A stretch of 33,434 nt of DNA, from contig JAQZAZ010000044.1 of assembly GCA_029239355.1 (NCBI GenBank), positions 1 through 33,434 of the forward strand, written 5' to 3'. Shown here piece by piece: positions 25,692 through 33,343 of the stretch. The position numbers and the translations under genes are program-made. This DNA is from Sphingobacterium sp. (GTDB lineage: Bacteria; Bacteroidota; Bacteroidia; Sphingobacteriales; Sphingobacteriaceae). The notes beneath the pieces were generated by a model that worked only from the letters and a program-made list of their open reading frames with translations, did no database searches and was not told the DNA's origin. Position 1 is the first letter of the stretch, and the number at the start of each line of letters is the position of its first letter.

Positions 25692-28043
25692 ATGATTAAG
25701 TACCCTCGTTTTATCGGATTTGCAAGTATAATGCTTTTGACGCTATTTTTTGCATCTTGCCGATCTTCAAAATATATAGACGACGACCAAGCCTTGGTTA
25801 CAAAAGTACAGATTTCCGACGTTCCACCCGCATTGAAAGAGTCTTCCGAAACTTATATCTCCAATCAGATAAGACCAAATTCGCGTGTTAATCTATTTAT
25901 TTATAATACTTTCAATACCAAAAAAGGACGTTATAAAACGAAGAAGATTCGAAATGTTGGCGAACCGCCACATTTGTTGGATTCGGCGATGGTTGACCTC
26001 TCAGCCAATCAGATCAGACGGTTTTTATTTACCAAGGGATATTTTAATGCCAAAGTGAGTCCCGAGATTAAGGTAGAAAAAAAGAGAGCTCATATCAATT
26101 TTAAAGTCGATGAGGGAAATGCGTATCAAATCAGAAACATTGAGCGTAAATTTGAAGATGGGGATGCAAAATGGTTATTTGATCGGGATATTCTGCCAAA
26201 AACTAAAGTCCAACCTAATACCCAATACGACGCTGCCAAATTGTTGGATGAACGCGAAAAGCTATATGTTGTCATGCGCAACAATGGTTATTACGATTAC
26301 TTACGACAATATATGCGTGTTGGTATTGACTCTACGTTGAGCGGTAATTTAATCGACTTAAAAATAAATGTTGAAAATCCGAATGATTCAACGATACATA
26401 AAAAGTATCAAATTGACAGTGTATATATGACTATTAGGAATTATGGAACAATGTCAAAGAAATCGCCCCGTCGCATAACTGATTCAGCAAAACGGCTTCT
26501 GTTTATAGATGAGACCAATAGCTTTCGCTGGAAACCTTTGGAACGGTATATGTATTTGCGGTCTGGCCATTATTATTCTCTGGCTGAGGAAAACAAATCT
26601 TATGATAGACTGTATGAGATGAATGGTTTTCGGTCAGTGAAAATACAGTTCGTCAAAAAAGATTCCAATAAACTTGATGTACACTATGATTTTGTTCCGC
26701 GACCACGTATGGGCAATCAGATTGAAGGGGAGTATACCTTTAGTTCGGGTATGAGTGGTTTTAATATTGGAAATACGTTTTCACAACGTAATATTTTTGG
26801 TGGTTCGGAGCAATTGGAAGTGAAGCTGCGGTACGGGGTATTGTTCGATCCACGTTTGTCGGGGGGGCTTTCCAGCAAGATATTTAACAATGATTTTCAG
26901 GCGGGTGTGAATTTGGTGATTCCACGCCTTATGGTGCCGTTCAATATTAATCCGGGGGGAAAGTATGGTTTACCCAAAACAACCTACTCGATGACTCTTC
27001 AGTTATTTGATCAGGATCGGACTTATTCCAACCGCTACTTTACAACTTCACTGAATTATTCCTGGTATGAAACAGAGAATAAGTATCACAGTTTTACGCC
27101 GATAGTGTTGGAATATAGGGATGGAAGATTGGACTCAAATTTTCGGAAAAATCTTGAGCAAGGTGGATATCAGCTGTATGTACGTAGCAATGACCGTCAA
27201 TATTTTGGATTGGGTACCCAATATACTTTTATTCTGAATGGGAAGAAGCTGACCAGCAAAGAAGATTTTCAATATTTTCGTGGAACGGTGGATGTGAGTG
27301 GTAATGTCTTGGACCTGATCAGTAGTTTGGCGAAACTACCCGCTAATGCTGATGGCGAGAAAAAGATCTTTGGAGTGCCATTCTTGCAGTATGCGAAAAC
27401 AGAACTTGATTATCGTTTGTATCGGAATTTGGGCGGCAATAGACAATTTGTTTTCCGGTTTAATCCAGGGATCGCAATTCCGTATGGAAACAACTCCAAG
27501 TTATTGATATTCGAAAAGAGTTTTTATAGTGGGGGGATGAATGGTATTCGGGCCTGGCAGGCGCGCACGCTGGGGCCAGGCGCCTATAATCGACAAAGCC
27601 TAAGTGAGGACCTGCGTCTGAACTTGCGCAACTTGGACCAACTCGGCGAGATTAAATTGGAAGCAAATGCAGAGTATAGATTTCGCATCTTAAATAATTT
27701 CCTGGGGGCCAAGATGAACGGGGCGACCTTTGTCGATATGGGAAATGTTTGGCGGCTGAAGAAAGACGAAGAGTTAAACCCTGGCGGAGAATTTAAACTC
27801 AATAAGTTTCTGGGGCAGGTAGCTATCGGTACGGGTTTTGGGCTACGTTTTGATTCTGATTACTTTGTGATCCGTCTGGATGCAGGATTAAAGGTAAAAG
27901 ACCCGCAATTTTCCGGTAGTGATCAATGGGTAATCAAGCATTTCTTTGATTCAAAGGAATTTAAGCAGCAATATTATGACACCCATAGACCCGATCGATA
28001 TAATTTTATACAGTACAATTTCGGGATAGGCATGCCGTTCTAG
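25692..28043 (+). CDS. tamL: TamL-type lipoprotein Omp85 (BamA/TamA family outer-membrane protein)
   Basis: Omp85-superfamily outer-membrane protein of 783 residues. The N-terminus is a lipoprotein signal with LFFASC and C23, which distinguishes the Bacteroidota TamL group from BamA and TamA. POTRA-like sections cover about residues 40-330 (LSANQIRRFLFTKGYFNAKV; KLYVVMRNNGYYDY). The 16-strand barrel follows, with the conserved loop-6 motif in SGGMNGIRAWQARTLGPG and a terminal phenylalanine (YNFGIGMPF). It probably inserts proteins into the outer membrane. ATG 25692 is preferred over TTG 25674, which would overlap the divergent methyltransferase start and add residues before the signal peptide. 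No tamB is present in the window. Confidence 0.9.
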   Translation: MIKYPRFIGFASIMLLTLFFASCRSSKYIDDDQALVTKVQISDVPPALKESSETYISNQIRPNSRVNLFIYNTFNTKKGRYKTKKIRNVGEPPHLLDSAMVDLSANQIRRFLFTKGYFNAKVSPEIKVEKKRAHINFKVDEGNAYQIRNIERKFEDGDAKWLFDRDILPKTKVQPNTQYDAAKLLDEREKLYVVMRNNGYYDYLRQYMRVGIDSTLSGNLIDLKINVENPNDSTIHKKYQIDSVYMTIRNYGTMSKKSPRRITDSAKRLLFIDETNSFRWKPLERYMYLRSGHYYSLAEENKSYDRLYEMNGFRSVKIQFVKKDSNKLDVHYDFVPRPRMGNQIEGEYTFSSGMSGFNIGNTFSQRNIFGGSEQLEVKLRYGVLFDPRLSGGLSSKIFNNDFQAGVNLVIPRLMVPFNINPGGKYGLPKTTYSMTLQLFDQDRTYSNRYFTTSLNYSWYETENKYHSFTPIVLEYRDGRLDSNFRKNLEQGGYQLYVRSNDRQYFGLGTQYTFILNGKKLTSKEDFQYFRGTVDVSGNVLDLISSLAKLPANADGEKKIFGVPFLQYAKTELDYRLYRNLGGNRQFVFRFNPGIAIPYGNNSKLLIFEKSFYSGGMNGIRAWQARTLGPGAYNRQSLSEDLRLNLRNLDQLGEIKLEANAEYRFRILNNFLGAKMNGATFVDMGNVWRLKKDEELNPGGEFKLNKFLGQVAIGTGFGLRFDSDYFVIRLDAGLKVKDPQFSGSDQWVIKHFFDSKEFKQQYYDTHRPDRYNFIQYNFGIGMPF

Positions 28044-28102
28044 TGAGTCTCGATTTTACGAGGCGGTTTAGTTTTCCAGCCTTACTGTCCGGAAGTCAAC
28101 TA

Positions 28103-28648
28103 TCACCCTAAGAGGTTCTTTAAACTGGAGAAAATTGATTCAAATATCTTGCTTAGATCCAGCCCCTGTGAGTGATTAAATATAAAGAAAACAATTGCCA
28201 GCGCAATGGCTGTCATAATCACTTTTTTGAACATATAAGCGATGCCCAACACAATCGCAGGGATAATCAGAAACATCAATCCGCTGATGGCAAAGGGAGA
28301 GAGTCCACTGTCTGTCTTGTAGATATAAAACAGTCGGCCTTTGGATTTCTCTTGGTTCTTGTGGCTAAAAAATACAAAAGTAGAGGATTCTATTTTTTGA
28401 TTTGGTACAGCGACACCATCGTGAAATTGCAGTGGCTGGGAGAAACCGTTGATAGTAAATAGGTAGTTTCCATTGATGGTCTCATTTGTATTACCTACTG
28501 AATCTAATGCAACAACAGCCAATTTTCCATTTTTGGAAAGATTTTCTTTTACGACAAAGTCTTGGATATTCTGTTGTTGGGCGCTTGCCCAGAAAGGTAT
28601 CAGCAATAGAAAAAATATAAGCTTTTTCATCTTTTTGTTTTTATTCAA
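28103..28648 (-). CDS. Small exported/membrane protein of unknown function
   Basis: I do not recognise this 181-residue protein. It has an N-terminal signal peptide ending near FWASAQQQ. A soluble part of about 90 residues contains short beta-like stretches (NGNYLFTINGFSQPLQF). Two adjacent hydrophobic segments follow at about 117-155 (GLMFLIIPAIVLGIAYMF; VIMTAIALAIVFFIF), then an amphipathic tail. A second in-frame ATG at 28630 (MKKLIFF) may be the real start, since it gives a more usual signal peptide. It converges with tamL, with a 59-nt gap. No clear terminator or promoter was found; the 187-nt gap upstream is AT-rich and empty. Confidence 0.7.
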   Translation of the reverse strand: MNKNKKMKKLIFFLLLIPFWASAQQQNIQDFVVKENLSKNGKLAVVALDSVGNTNETINGNYLFTINGFSQPLQFHDGVAVPNQKIESSTFVFFSHKNQEKSKGRLFYIYKTDSGLSPFAISGLMFLIIPAIVLGIAYMFKKVIMTAIALAIVFFIFNHSQGLDLSKIFESIFSSLKNLLG

Positions 28649-28835
28649 CTCAAGTATAACACGGTGTTGGGCCTATTCCCGTCGTGTCTCGGCTAGCTTT
28701 CAAATGCCAGATCCGATATCCATAAAATGAGAATGCAATTTTAGGAATTTTAATCTTGTTTTGGAAATCTTAAATTATTTGATAACTGTATTATCGTATT
28801 TATTGTTTTTTCGTCAGCCATATTGGGTGTTCTTG

Positions 28836-30104
28836 TCAATCTAAAAGGCTATTTAGTCCTTCTTTGTTGAATAATAATTGACCTATTTGCAGATTAGACC
28901 ATCCTGTTTTCAATACATAAGAAAAATCGGGTGTGCCTTCGATAATCTTGCAGTCGATATAGTAGGGGCTGACTTGGGCATTGGCTTCAGCGATTTTCTG
29001 CCGTAATTCAATTATATGTGTAGAGATAAAGAAAGTAGAAGTAGCAAACTTTTGAAGACCCTTGATCGTTTTTACACTTATAGCAAGTGCGTCTTCATAG
29101 TTGGTTCCCTTAAATAGCTCGTCGAAAATAGCGAAACATCGTTTACCCTCATGCGCTTGATGAACAACGTTTTTCAATTTGATAATTTCGTTCATAAAAT
29201 GACTATAACCATTTTTTAAATCATCGCTGTGATTAATTTGAATCGATACATTATCATAAAAAGGAATGGTTCCCGCGCTGGCAGGCATAGCTAATCCCAA
29301 ATGAGTCAAGTAAACGCATAATCCAATGGATTTAAGCAGTGTTGATTTTCCCGACATGTTTGCACCTGTAATAAGTACGATATTGTTGTTTATGACGATA
29401 TCATTTTTTATAGGATTAGACAGCAAAGGGTGATATAGTTCTGTGAGTTGAAAACAATTTTCATTCATTGTAGCAAACTGAAAATTGTTTTTACAAATTG
29501 CTTTCCCGATTGATAAATAAGCTTCGAAAAGAGCTAGTTTATCAAAAAATAAAAGTGTATCACCATTTTTACGGTTTTCAGAAACAATAGCATTTAGCTC
29601 CTGGATGGATGTATAGCCTAGTGTACCTTTACGAATTTTGGATCTATAGTATTGAAGTTTGAAGGAGTGGAGATAGTTTATGAGAAACCGAAGATCCTCC
29701 TGATATTTATGAGGAAATTCTTTGAGTTCAATATTTCCTGCGAAATCGTTTTCAAGCTTGGATAGGAAGTGAATTAGTTGCGCATACTCGCCCAGTAAGA
29801 TGTTGTTCTTCTGTTTTTTAAATTTGTAGGTTAGAAAATCTATTTTTTTTAGGTCTTCTAATGGGAAATGACATAAGAACTTATGTGAATCTGCATATTC
29901 AATTTTGGGGTAATAGTAGTCATTCCAGCGTGATATGGACAAAATAATTTGTTTTAGGATTGCCTGTCTGTTGTTGATCTGGTCGATAGATGATAATGGC
30001 TTTTGTAAAACCTCAAAGAGCATGGATTGGCTATCCAAATTTAATGTATAATCAAATAAGGGTAAAATGTCTTTTGATAAGAATAGGTCTTGTGTATCAT
30101 TCAT
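28836..30104 (-). CDS. Short MutS-like ATPase (core plus ATPase domains only)
   Basis: MutS-family ABC-type ATPase of 422 residues. The N-terminal half resembles the MutS core/lever domain III (YTLNLDSQSMLFEVLQKPLS). The C-terminal half is the ATPase, with Walker A GANMSGKST (K253), Walker B AIFDELFKGTN and a HxH-like STHIIEL. MutS proper is about 850 residues. The mismatch-recognition domain I, connector domain II and the Smr domain of MutS2 are all absent, so canonical mismatch repair is unlikely. Short MutS-related proteins of this type are widespread in Bacteroidota, with no role I can name. It lies 38 nt after the repeat-protein stop on the same strand, suggesting co-transcription. Confidence 0.8.
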   Translation of the reverse strand: MNDTQDLFLSKDILPLFDYTLNLDSQSMLFEVLQKPLSSIDQINNRQAILKQIILSISRWNDYYYPKIEYADSHKFLCHFPLEDLKKIDFLTYKFKKQKNNILLGEYAQLIHFLSKLENDFAGNIELKEFPHKYQEDLRFLINYLHSFKLQYYRSKIRKGTLGYTSIQELNAIVSENRKNGDTLLFFDKLALFEAYLSIGKAICKNNFQFATMNENCFQLTELYHPLLSNPIKNDIVINNNIVLITGANMSGKSTLLKSIGLCVYLTHLGLAMPASAGTIPFYDNVSIQINHSDDLKNGYSHFMNEIIKLKNVVHQAHEGKRCFAIFDELFKGTNYEDALAISVKTIKGLQKFATSTFFISTHIIELRQKIAEANAQVSPYYIDCKIIEGTPDFSYVLKTGWSNLQIGQLLFNKEGLNSLLD

Positions 30105-30142
30105 AATTGCTTTGAGGCTTATTAAAATTGTTTATGATGACT

Positions 30143-31024
30143 TCACTCCTGCATTAAATCTTCGATCAGTTGAAGCTTCACATTTTCCAAGATCCCCTTT
30201 GGATCATCAATGATTACTTTTCCAAAGATATCCTTTTTAATAGACGCCCGGTTTCCATTGTTATCGCTGGCTTCATAATTTCCAAATATATCCTTTCTTA
30301 CAGAAACACGGCTCCCTTTATTATCTTCAATTGTTTTGCCTCCCAATATGTCGGTTCTAATCGTTGTACGTTTACCAGTGTTACTTTCAACTGTAAGGTT
30401 TCCTAAAATATCTTTTGATACACGACTGCTATTTCCTTGGCTGTCCCGAATGTCTAAGCCGCCAATAACATTTTTAGATACAGTGGTGTGGTTGCCACTT
30501 GCATCACGGATATCTAAACCGCCGAAGATATTTTTTGAAACAGTAGTGAGGTTGCCGTGGCTGTCACGGATCTCCAAATTATCGAGGGTATTTATGGAAG
30601 CAGTGGATGGACTTCCGTCCTGATCAGGAATATCAAAATCACCATTTATATTTTTTCTGATCTTTTTTTCCTTTCCGTTGTTATATTTTACGACTATATT
30701 GCCGGAAAAATCCTGTTTTATCGATGTTTTAAGTCCGTTGTTATCCGTTTTTGTATATCCTTGCCAGTGGTCTTTACTGTATTTGACGCTTTTACCCCAG
30801 TTATCTGAGACGGTTACCTCCCCCCAACTATCAGTTTTTATCTTAATCGAGCTTTTATCGAGGCCTTCCGAAACAGCTAATTGTGTAATATACTTTCGGA
30901 TATCACCAGAAAGTGTATCAGTTAAATGGTTAGGATAGTTTCTATGGTGGGAGATCCTAGCTTTTACTGTTACTGTTATAGAAAATAAAAATAACAAATT
31001 AAATAAGACATATAAGCGTTTCAT
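30143..31024 (-). CDS. Secreted protein built of eleven or so 20-residue repeats
   Basis: I do not recognise this protein (293 residues from ATG 31024). The start gives a good signal peptide (MKRLYVLFNLLFLFSITVTV, cut near KA/RI); the upstream in-frame ATG at 31141 would add 39 residues before it and is rejected. From about residue 60 to 280 it consists of tandem 20-residue units with pattern xxxVxKDIFGxxxIxDxxGN. The centre is best conserved (TTVSKNIFGGLDIRDASGNH, then TTVSKNVIGGLDIRDSQGNS). Alternating beta residues with a turn at D-x-x-G-N suggest a beta-solenoid or beta-hairpin stack. The units resemble YD/RHS repeats in period, but lack the YxYD core. A 22-residue C-terminal tail (KLQLIEDLMQE) lies outside the repeats. 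Confidence 0.75.
   Translation of the reverse strand: MKRLYVLFNLLFLFSITVTVKARISHHRNYPNHLTDTLSGDIRKYITQLAVSEGLDKSSIKIKTDSWGEVTVSDNWGKSVKYSKDHWQGYTKTDNNGLKTSIKQDFSGNIVVKYNNGKEKKIRKNINGDFDIPDQDGSPSTASINTLDNLEIRDSHGNLTTVSKNIFGGLDIRDASGNHTTVSKNVIGGLDIRDSQGNSSRVSKDILGNLTVESNTGKRTTIRTDILGGKTIEDNKGSRVSVRKDIFGNYEASDNNGNRASIKKDIFGKVIIDDPKGILENVKLQLIEDLMQE
30203..30800 (-). repeat. 60-bp tandem repeat array within the repeat-protein gene
   Basis: The 20-residue protein units are encoded by about ten consecutive 60-bp units. The best-conserved neighbours lie at about 30430-30600, where blocks such as GTGGTTGCC, TCACGGAT and TCTAAACCGCC recur at 60-nt spacing. Outer units are diverged at DNA level, so the array is old rather than freshly expanded. 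Boundaries are approximate. Confidence 0.7.
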
Positions 31025-31269
31025 GTGGCTGTGATTTATGATTAAGATACACTTTTTTGATAAGAAAATAAAGTGAATGATTTTAACTCGCTTAATCCTG
31101 GCCGATAAAATCTCAGTATCTTTCAAAAGTGTATTTTCCACTCTATAAGACGGGATTATTATCTCGAGAGTGAAAAATAAGCGATTCTGTTTAAATTTCC
31201 TATATAGAAGTATCAGAGCAGAGAATTTAAAACATATAGAGAGAAAAGAAGAAAGGGAGATTTTTTAGT
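31025..31269. other. Intergenic region without a recognisable gene
   Basis: AT-rich DNA between the repeat-protein start and the S41 peptidase fragment. It should hold the promoter of the repeat-protein/MutS-like operon on the minus strand, but no exact TAnnTTTG was found. No trace of the missing N-terminal part of the S41 peptidase could be read here. Confidence 0.5.
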
Positions 31270-31680
31270 GTTCAAGCTTGCGCCGTTGTTATTAACACAG
31301 CCAGTCTAAAGTATCCAGGAACCTTTGTCATGAGCGATCCATTACAGGTCAGAGAATATACCAATGATTGTTATCGGGGCAAAGTCGCTATTCTAGTCAA
31401 TGAAGATACACAGAGTTCTGCAGAATATCATGTTATGGCTTATCAGGCAACTTCTCATGGTAAGGTTTTCGGATCACAGACAGCCGGTGCTGATGGTAAT
31501 GTCACTTATATTGATTTACCGGGCAATCAAAGGACAATGCTTTCGGGATTGGGTGTATATTATCCAGATCAGCGTGAAACCCAACGGGTAGGTATTAAAA
31601 TTGATGAGATTGTCAAACCGAGTATAAAGGGGATTCGTGAAGGTAGGGATGAGGTGATGGAAAAACACTGGAATATTTAA
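31270..31680 (+). pseudogene. C-terminal fragment of an S41-family (tail-specific/Ctp-like) serine peptidase
   Basis: Only the last 130 or so residues of an S41 peptidase are present. They contain GKVAILVNEDTQSSAEY, with the probable nucleophile serine in the QSSAE segment, and GSQTAGADGNVTYIDLPG. VYYPDQRETQRVGIKIDEIV and SIKGIREGRDEVMEKHW are typical of the C-terminus. The similarity runs upstream of the ATG at 31330 (TASLKYPGTFVM) in an open frame that reaches back to a stop at 31237. The ATG is therefore not a true gene start. The PDZ domain, most of the catalytic domain and the signal peptide are missing. It is a decayed gene, probably a deletion remnant. Confidence 0.8.
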
Positions 31681-31764
31681 TAAATAAGTTTGGTCTTTTC
31701 GATCGATGGTTGTGGCGGGGTAGGGCCTAAAATCGGATACCATAAGGTGATTTATTTTAAAAAT

Positions 31765-31787
31765 AAATACTAAAATATTTAGTATTT
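31765..31787. promoter_or_regulatory. Perfect AT-rich palindrome overlapping the -33 region of the nuclease gene
   Basis: AAATACTAAA (31765-31774) and TTTAGTATTT (31778-31787) form a 10-bp inverted repeat with a 3-nt spacer. It sits where the -33 element would lie relative to TATCTTTG at 31802-31809. This arrangement suits a repressor operator, but could also be a weak terminator of the S41 remnant. Confidence 0.45.
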
Positions 31788-31801
31788 TAACAAGATTTAG
31801 C

Positions 31802-31809
31802 TATCTTTG
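31802..31809 (+). promoter_or_regulatory. -7 promoter element of the YhcG-type nuclease gene
   Basis: TATCTTTG exactly matches TAnnTTTG and would start transcription near 31816, about 36 nt before ATG 31852. The -33 position reads TTA rather than TTG. The in-frame TTG at 31807 is part of this element and is therefore not the start codon. Confidence 0.55.
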
Positions 31810-31851
31810 TATTGTTCACTTACAGAAGTAGTACCAGTTAAACAAATCACT

Positions 31852-32865
31852 ATGTTGTCCGATCAGACTTTAGTATCCGATATAAGGGCGATTATTTCGC
31901 AGTCTAAAGAACATGCTATTCGTGCTGTCGACCATCAGCGCACGTTGATGTACTGGCACATCGGCAAGCGTATTTTTGAACAGGAACAAGAAGGTAAGGA
32001 TAGGGCTGATTATGGGAGATATATCATCAAATATCTTTCGGAGCAGCTACAGCCTGAATTTGGTAGTGGTTTTTCATCTCGACAGTTAAATTGGTACCGC
32101 CAATTTTATCGCACATTTCCAATTGTGTCTACACTGTGGACACAATTGAGCTGGAGTCAATACAAGTTGCTTCTAAGCCTGAATAGTGGGGAACAGCGAG
32201 AGTTTTATATAGCCGAGACTATAAAGAATAATTGGACAGTCCGCCAGCTTGAGCGGCAGATCAATACCAGTCTATATGAACGTCTGCTGCTTAGTAACGA
32301 TAAGGAAAGTGTACTGGCTGTCGCAAAAAAAGAAAAGATGCCTTCTGATGCTAAGGAGATTATAAAAGATCCGATGGTACTGGAGTTTTTGGGTTTGCAG
32401 CGGGAGAGTGCTTATTATGAAAAAGATCTTGAAGGCGCTATTATAACCCATCTGCAGGAGTTTTTGCTCGAATTGGGAAATGGTTTTTCCTTTGTCGCCC
32501 GCCAAAAACGCATACATATTGAAGGAGATGAGTTTTTTGTTGATCTGGTCTTTTACAACCGTCTATTGCAAAGTTTTGTGATCATTGAGATCAAGACACA
32601 CAAATTAACCCATCAGGACATTGGTCAATTGCAGATGTATGTCAATTACTATGACCGTATTGAAAGGCTTCCACATGAACATCCCACGATCGGCATTTTA
32701 CTCTGTGCGAGTAAGAACGATGCGGTTGTGAAATTTACCCTTCCCGAAGACCAAAAACAGATCGTTGCCAGTCAATATGAGCTTTACTTGCCTACAGAGC
32801 AACAGCTGCTGGATGAAGTGAACAAAGAACTGGAAAGTTTTGTGAGTAAGGGTGAAGAAGAGTAA
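31852..32865 (+). CDS. DUF1016/YhcG-type PD-(D/E)XK nuclease
   Basis: Predicted nuclease of 337 residues with the two-domain YhcG layout. The N-terminal DUF1016_N helical domain spans about residues 8-160, including YWHIGKRIFEQEQEGK and FSSRQLNWYRQFYRTFP. The C-terminal PD-(D/E)XK domain has D231 in FFVDLVFYN and E246-I-K248 in VIIEIKTHKL, followed by IGQLQMYVNYYD. All catalytic residues are present. Proteins of this family are common in accessory and defence-rich regions; their DNA target is not established to my knowledge. The ATG at 31852 is chosen because the upstream TTG lies inside the promoter. It stands alone between two decayed genes. Confidence 0.88.
   Translation: MLSDQTLVSDIRAIISQSKEHAIRAVDHQRTLMYWHIGKRIFEQEQEGKDRADYGRYIIKYLSEQLQPEFGSGFSSRQLNWYRQFYRTFPIVSTLWTQLSWSQYKLLLSLNSGEQREFYIAETIKNNWTVRQLERQINTSLYERLLLSNDKESVLAVAKKEKMPSDAKEIIKDPMVLEFLGLQRESAYYEKDLEGAIITHLQEFLLELGNGFSFVARQKRIHIEGDEFFVDLVFYNRLLQSFVIIEIKTHKLTHQDIGQLQMYVNYYDRIERLPHEHPTIGILLCASKNDAVVKFTLPEDQKQIVASQYELYLPTEQQLLDEVNKELESFVSKGEEE
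32120..32148. repeat. Inverted repeat inside the nuclease gene
   Basis: CAATTGTGTC (32120-32129) and GACACAATTG (32139-32148) are a perfect 10-bp inverted repeat with a 9-nt spacer. It lies within the codons for PIVSTLWTQLSW, a segment conserved in the family, so it may simply reflect codon choice. Confidence 0.5.
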
Positions 32866-32899
32866 GTGAATCGGTTAAATCGAAAACTTTATAAAATTA

Positions 32900-33078
32900 G
32901 TGGTTTTGAAAAGAATAAATATACAACATCGATTTAAGCCACCAACGAAGAATGATGAGCTTCTTAAGGCTATTTTCGAAGAGAATTTTCCTGTCTTTTA
33001 CGTTTTATGTATCCTCAGGCAGATGATATCTTTGATTTGGATCGGGGGCTGTTATTAATGGACAAAGATTTAGCCTAG
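32900..33078 (+). pseudogene. Frameshifted remnant, possibly of an Rpn/YhgA-like PD-(D/E)XK family gene
   Basis: One frame gives HRFKPPTKNDELLKAIFEEN and FPVF up to about 32999. A shift of one base in the T-run at 32995-32999 then gives RFMYPQADDIFDLDRGLLLM and DKDLA before a stop at 33076-33078. Joined, the pieces resemble, from memory, the N-terminus of Bacteroidota Rpn/YhgA-like putative transposase-nucleases (FPxADxxFDxxRG, then LDKEL). The frame PRQRYV at about 33081-33098 may continue it after a second shift. Family assignment is tentative, but decay by small indels is clear. Confidence 0.45.
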
Positions 33079-33195
33079 CCCTAGGCAACGTTATGTGTAT
33101 AGTTGTACCCATTGTAATGGGGGGCACATTACAAAAGAAAACCTATATGATTACCATAGAAAAAAAGAAAAATACCAAATGAAATACTTTGAATA
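33079..33195 (+). pseudogene. Short open stretch with a CxxC motif, probably degenerate
   Basis: This frame reads PSPRQRYVYSCTHCNGGHIT and continues with ENLYDYHRKKEKYQMKYFE to a TAA at 33193-33195. It has no proper start codon in frame. The C-T-H-C-N pair suggests part of a zinc-binding protein or the tail of the decayed gene just upstream. I cannot name a family. Confidence 0.3.
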
Positions 33196-33312
33196 AATAG
33201 CTGGTTAAATTAAAATTTACAGAAAATTGGATGCTACTTTCCGTTATTTCACTACTGGATTTATTTCGTTGCCTGTTTTTTCAATTTTATTTTTCAAACA
33301 TAGAATATTTTG

Positions 33313-33320
33313 TACATTTG
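33313..33320 (+). promoter_or_regulatory. -7 promoter element of the last gene
   Basis: TACATTTG matches TAnnTTTG exactly and lies 23 nt before the ATG at 33344. No TTG is present at the -33 position. Confidence 0.45.
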
Positions 33321-33343
33321 TATCGAATAAAATCAAAATAGAA

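Larger units (their letters stand above)
32866..33343. other. 478-nt region with only decayed coding sequence
   Basis: No intact gene is visible between the nuclease and the last gene. The region holds a broken reading frame (32900-33078), then a further short open stretch to a TAA at 33193-33195. The remaining 148 nt before the last gene are AT-rich and carry its candidate promoter. Confidence 0.7.

Noticed and set aside
28473..28730. 85-codon plus-strand frame opposite the small membrane protein
   Set aside because: It overlaps the signal-peptide gene on the other strand and has no domain, promoter or family resemblance.
30203..30800. 60-bp periodic DNA considered as a CRISPR array
   Set aside because: Units are contiguous, without unique spacers, and encode a regular 20-residue protein repeat.
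31025..31141. ATG at 31141 as the start of the repeat protein
   Set aside because: It would put 39 residues, including a non-signal charged stretch, before an excellent signal peptide at 31024.
31330..31680. ATG at 31330 as the start of a complete small gene
   Set aside because: S41 similarity extends upstream of this ATG in the same frame, and the fragment lacks most of the peptidase domain.
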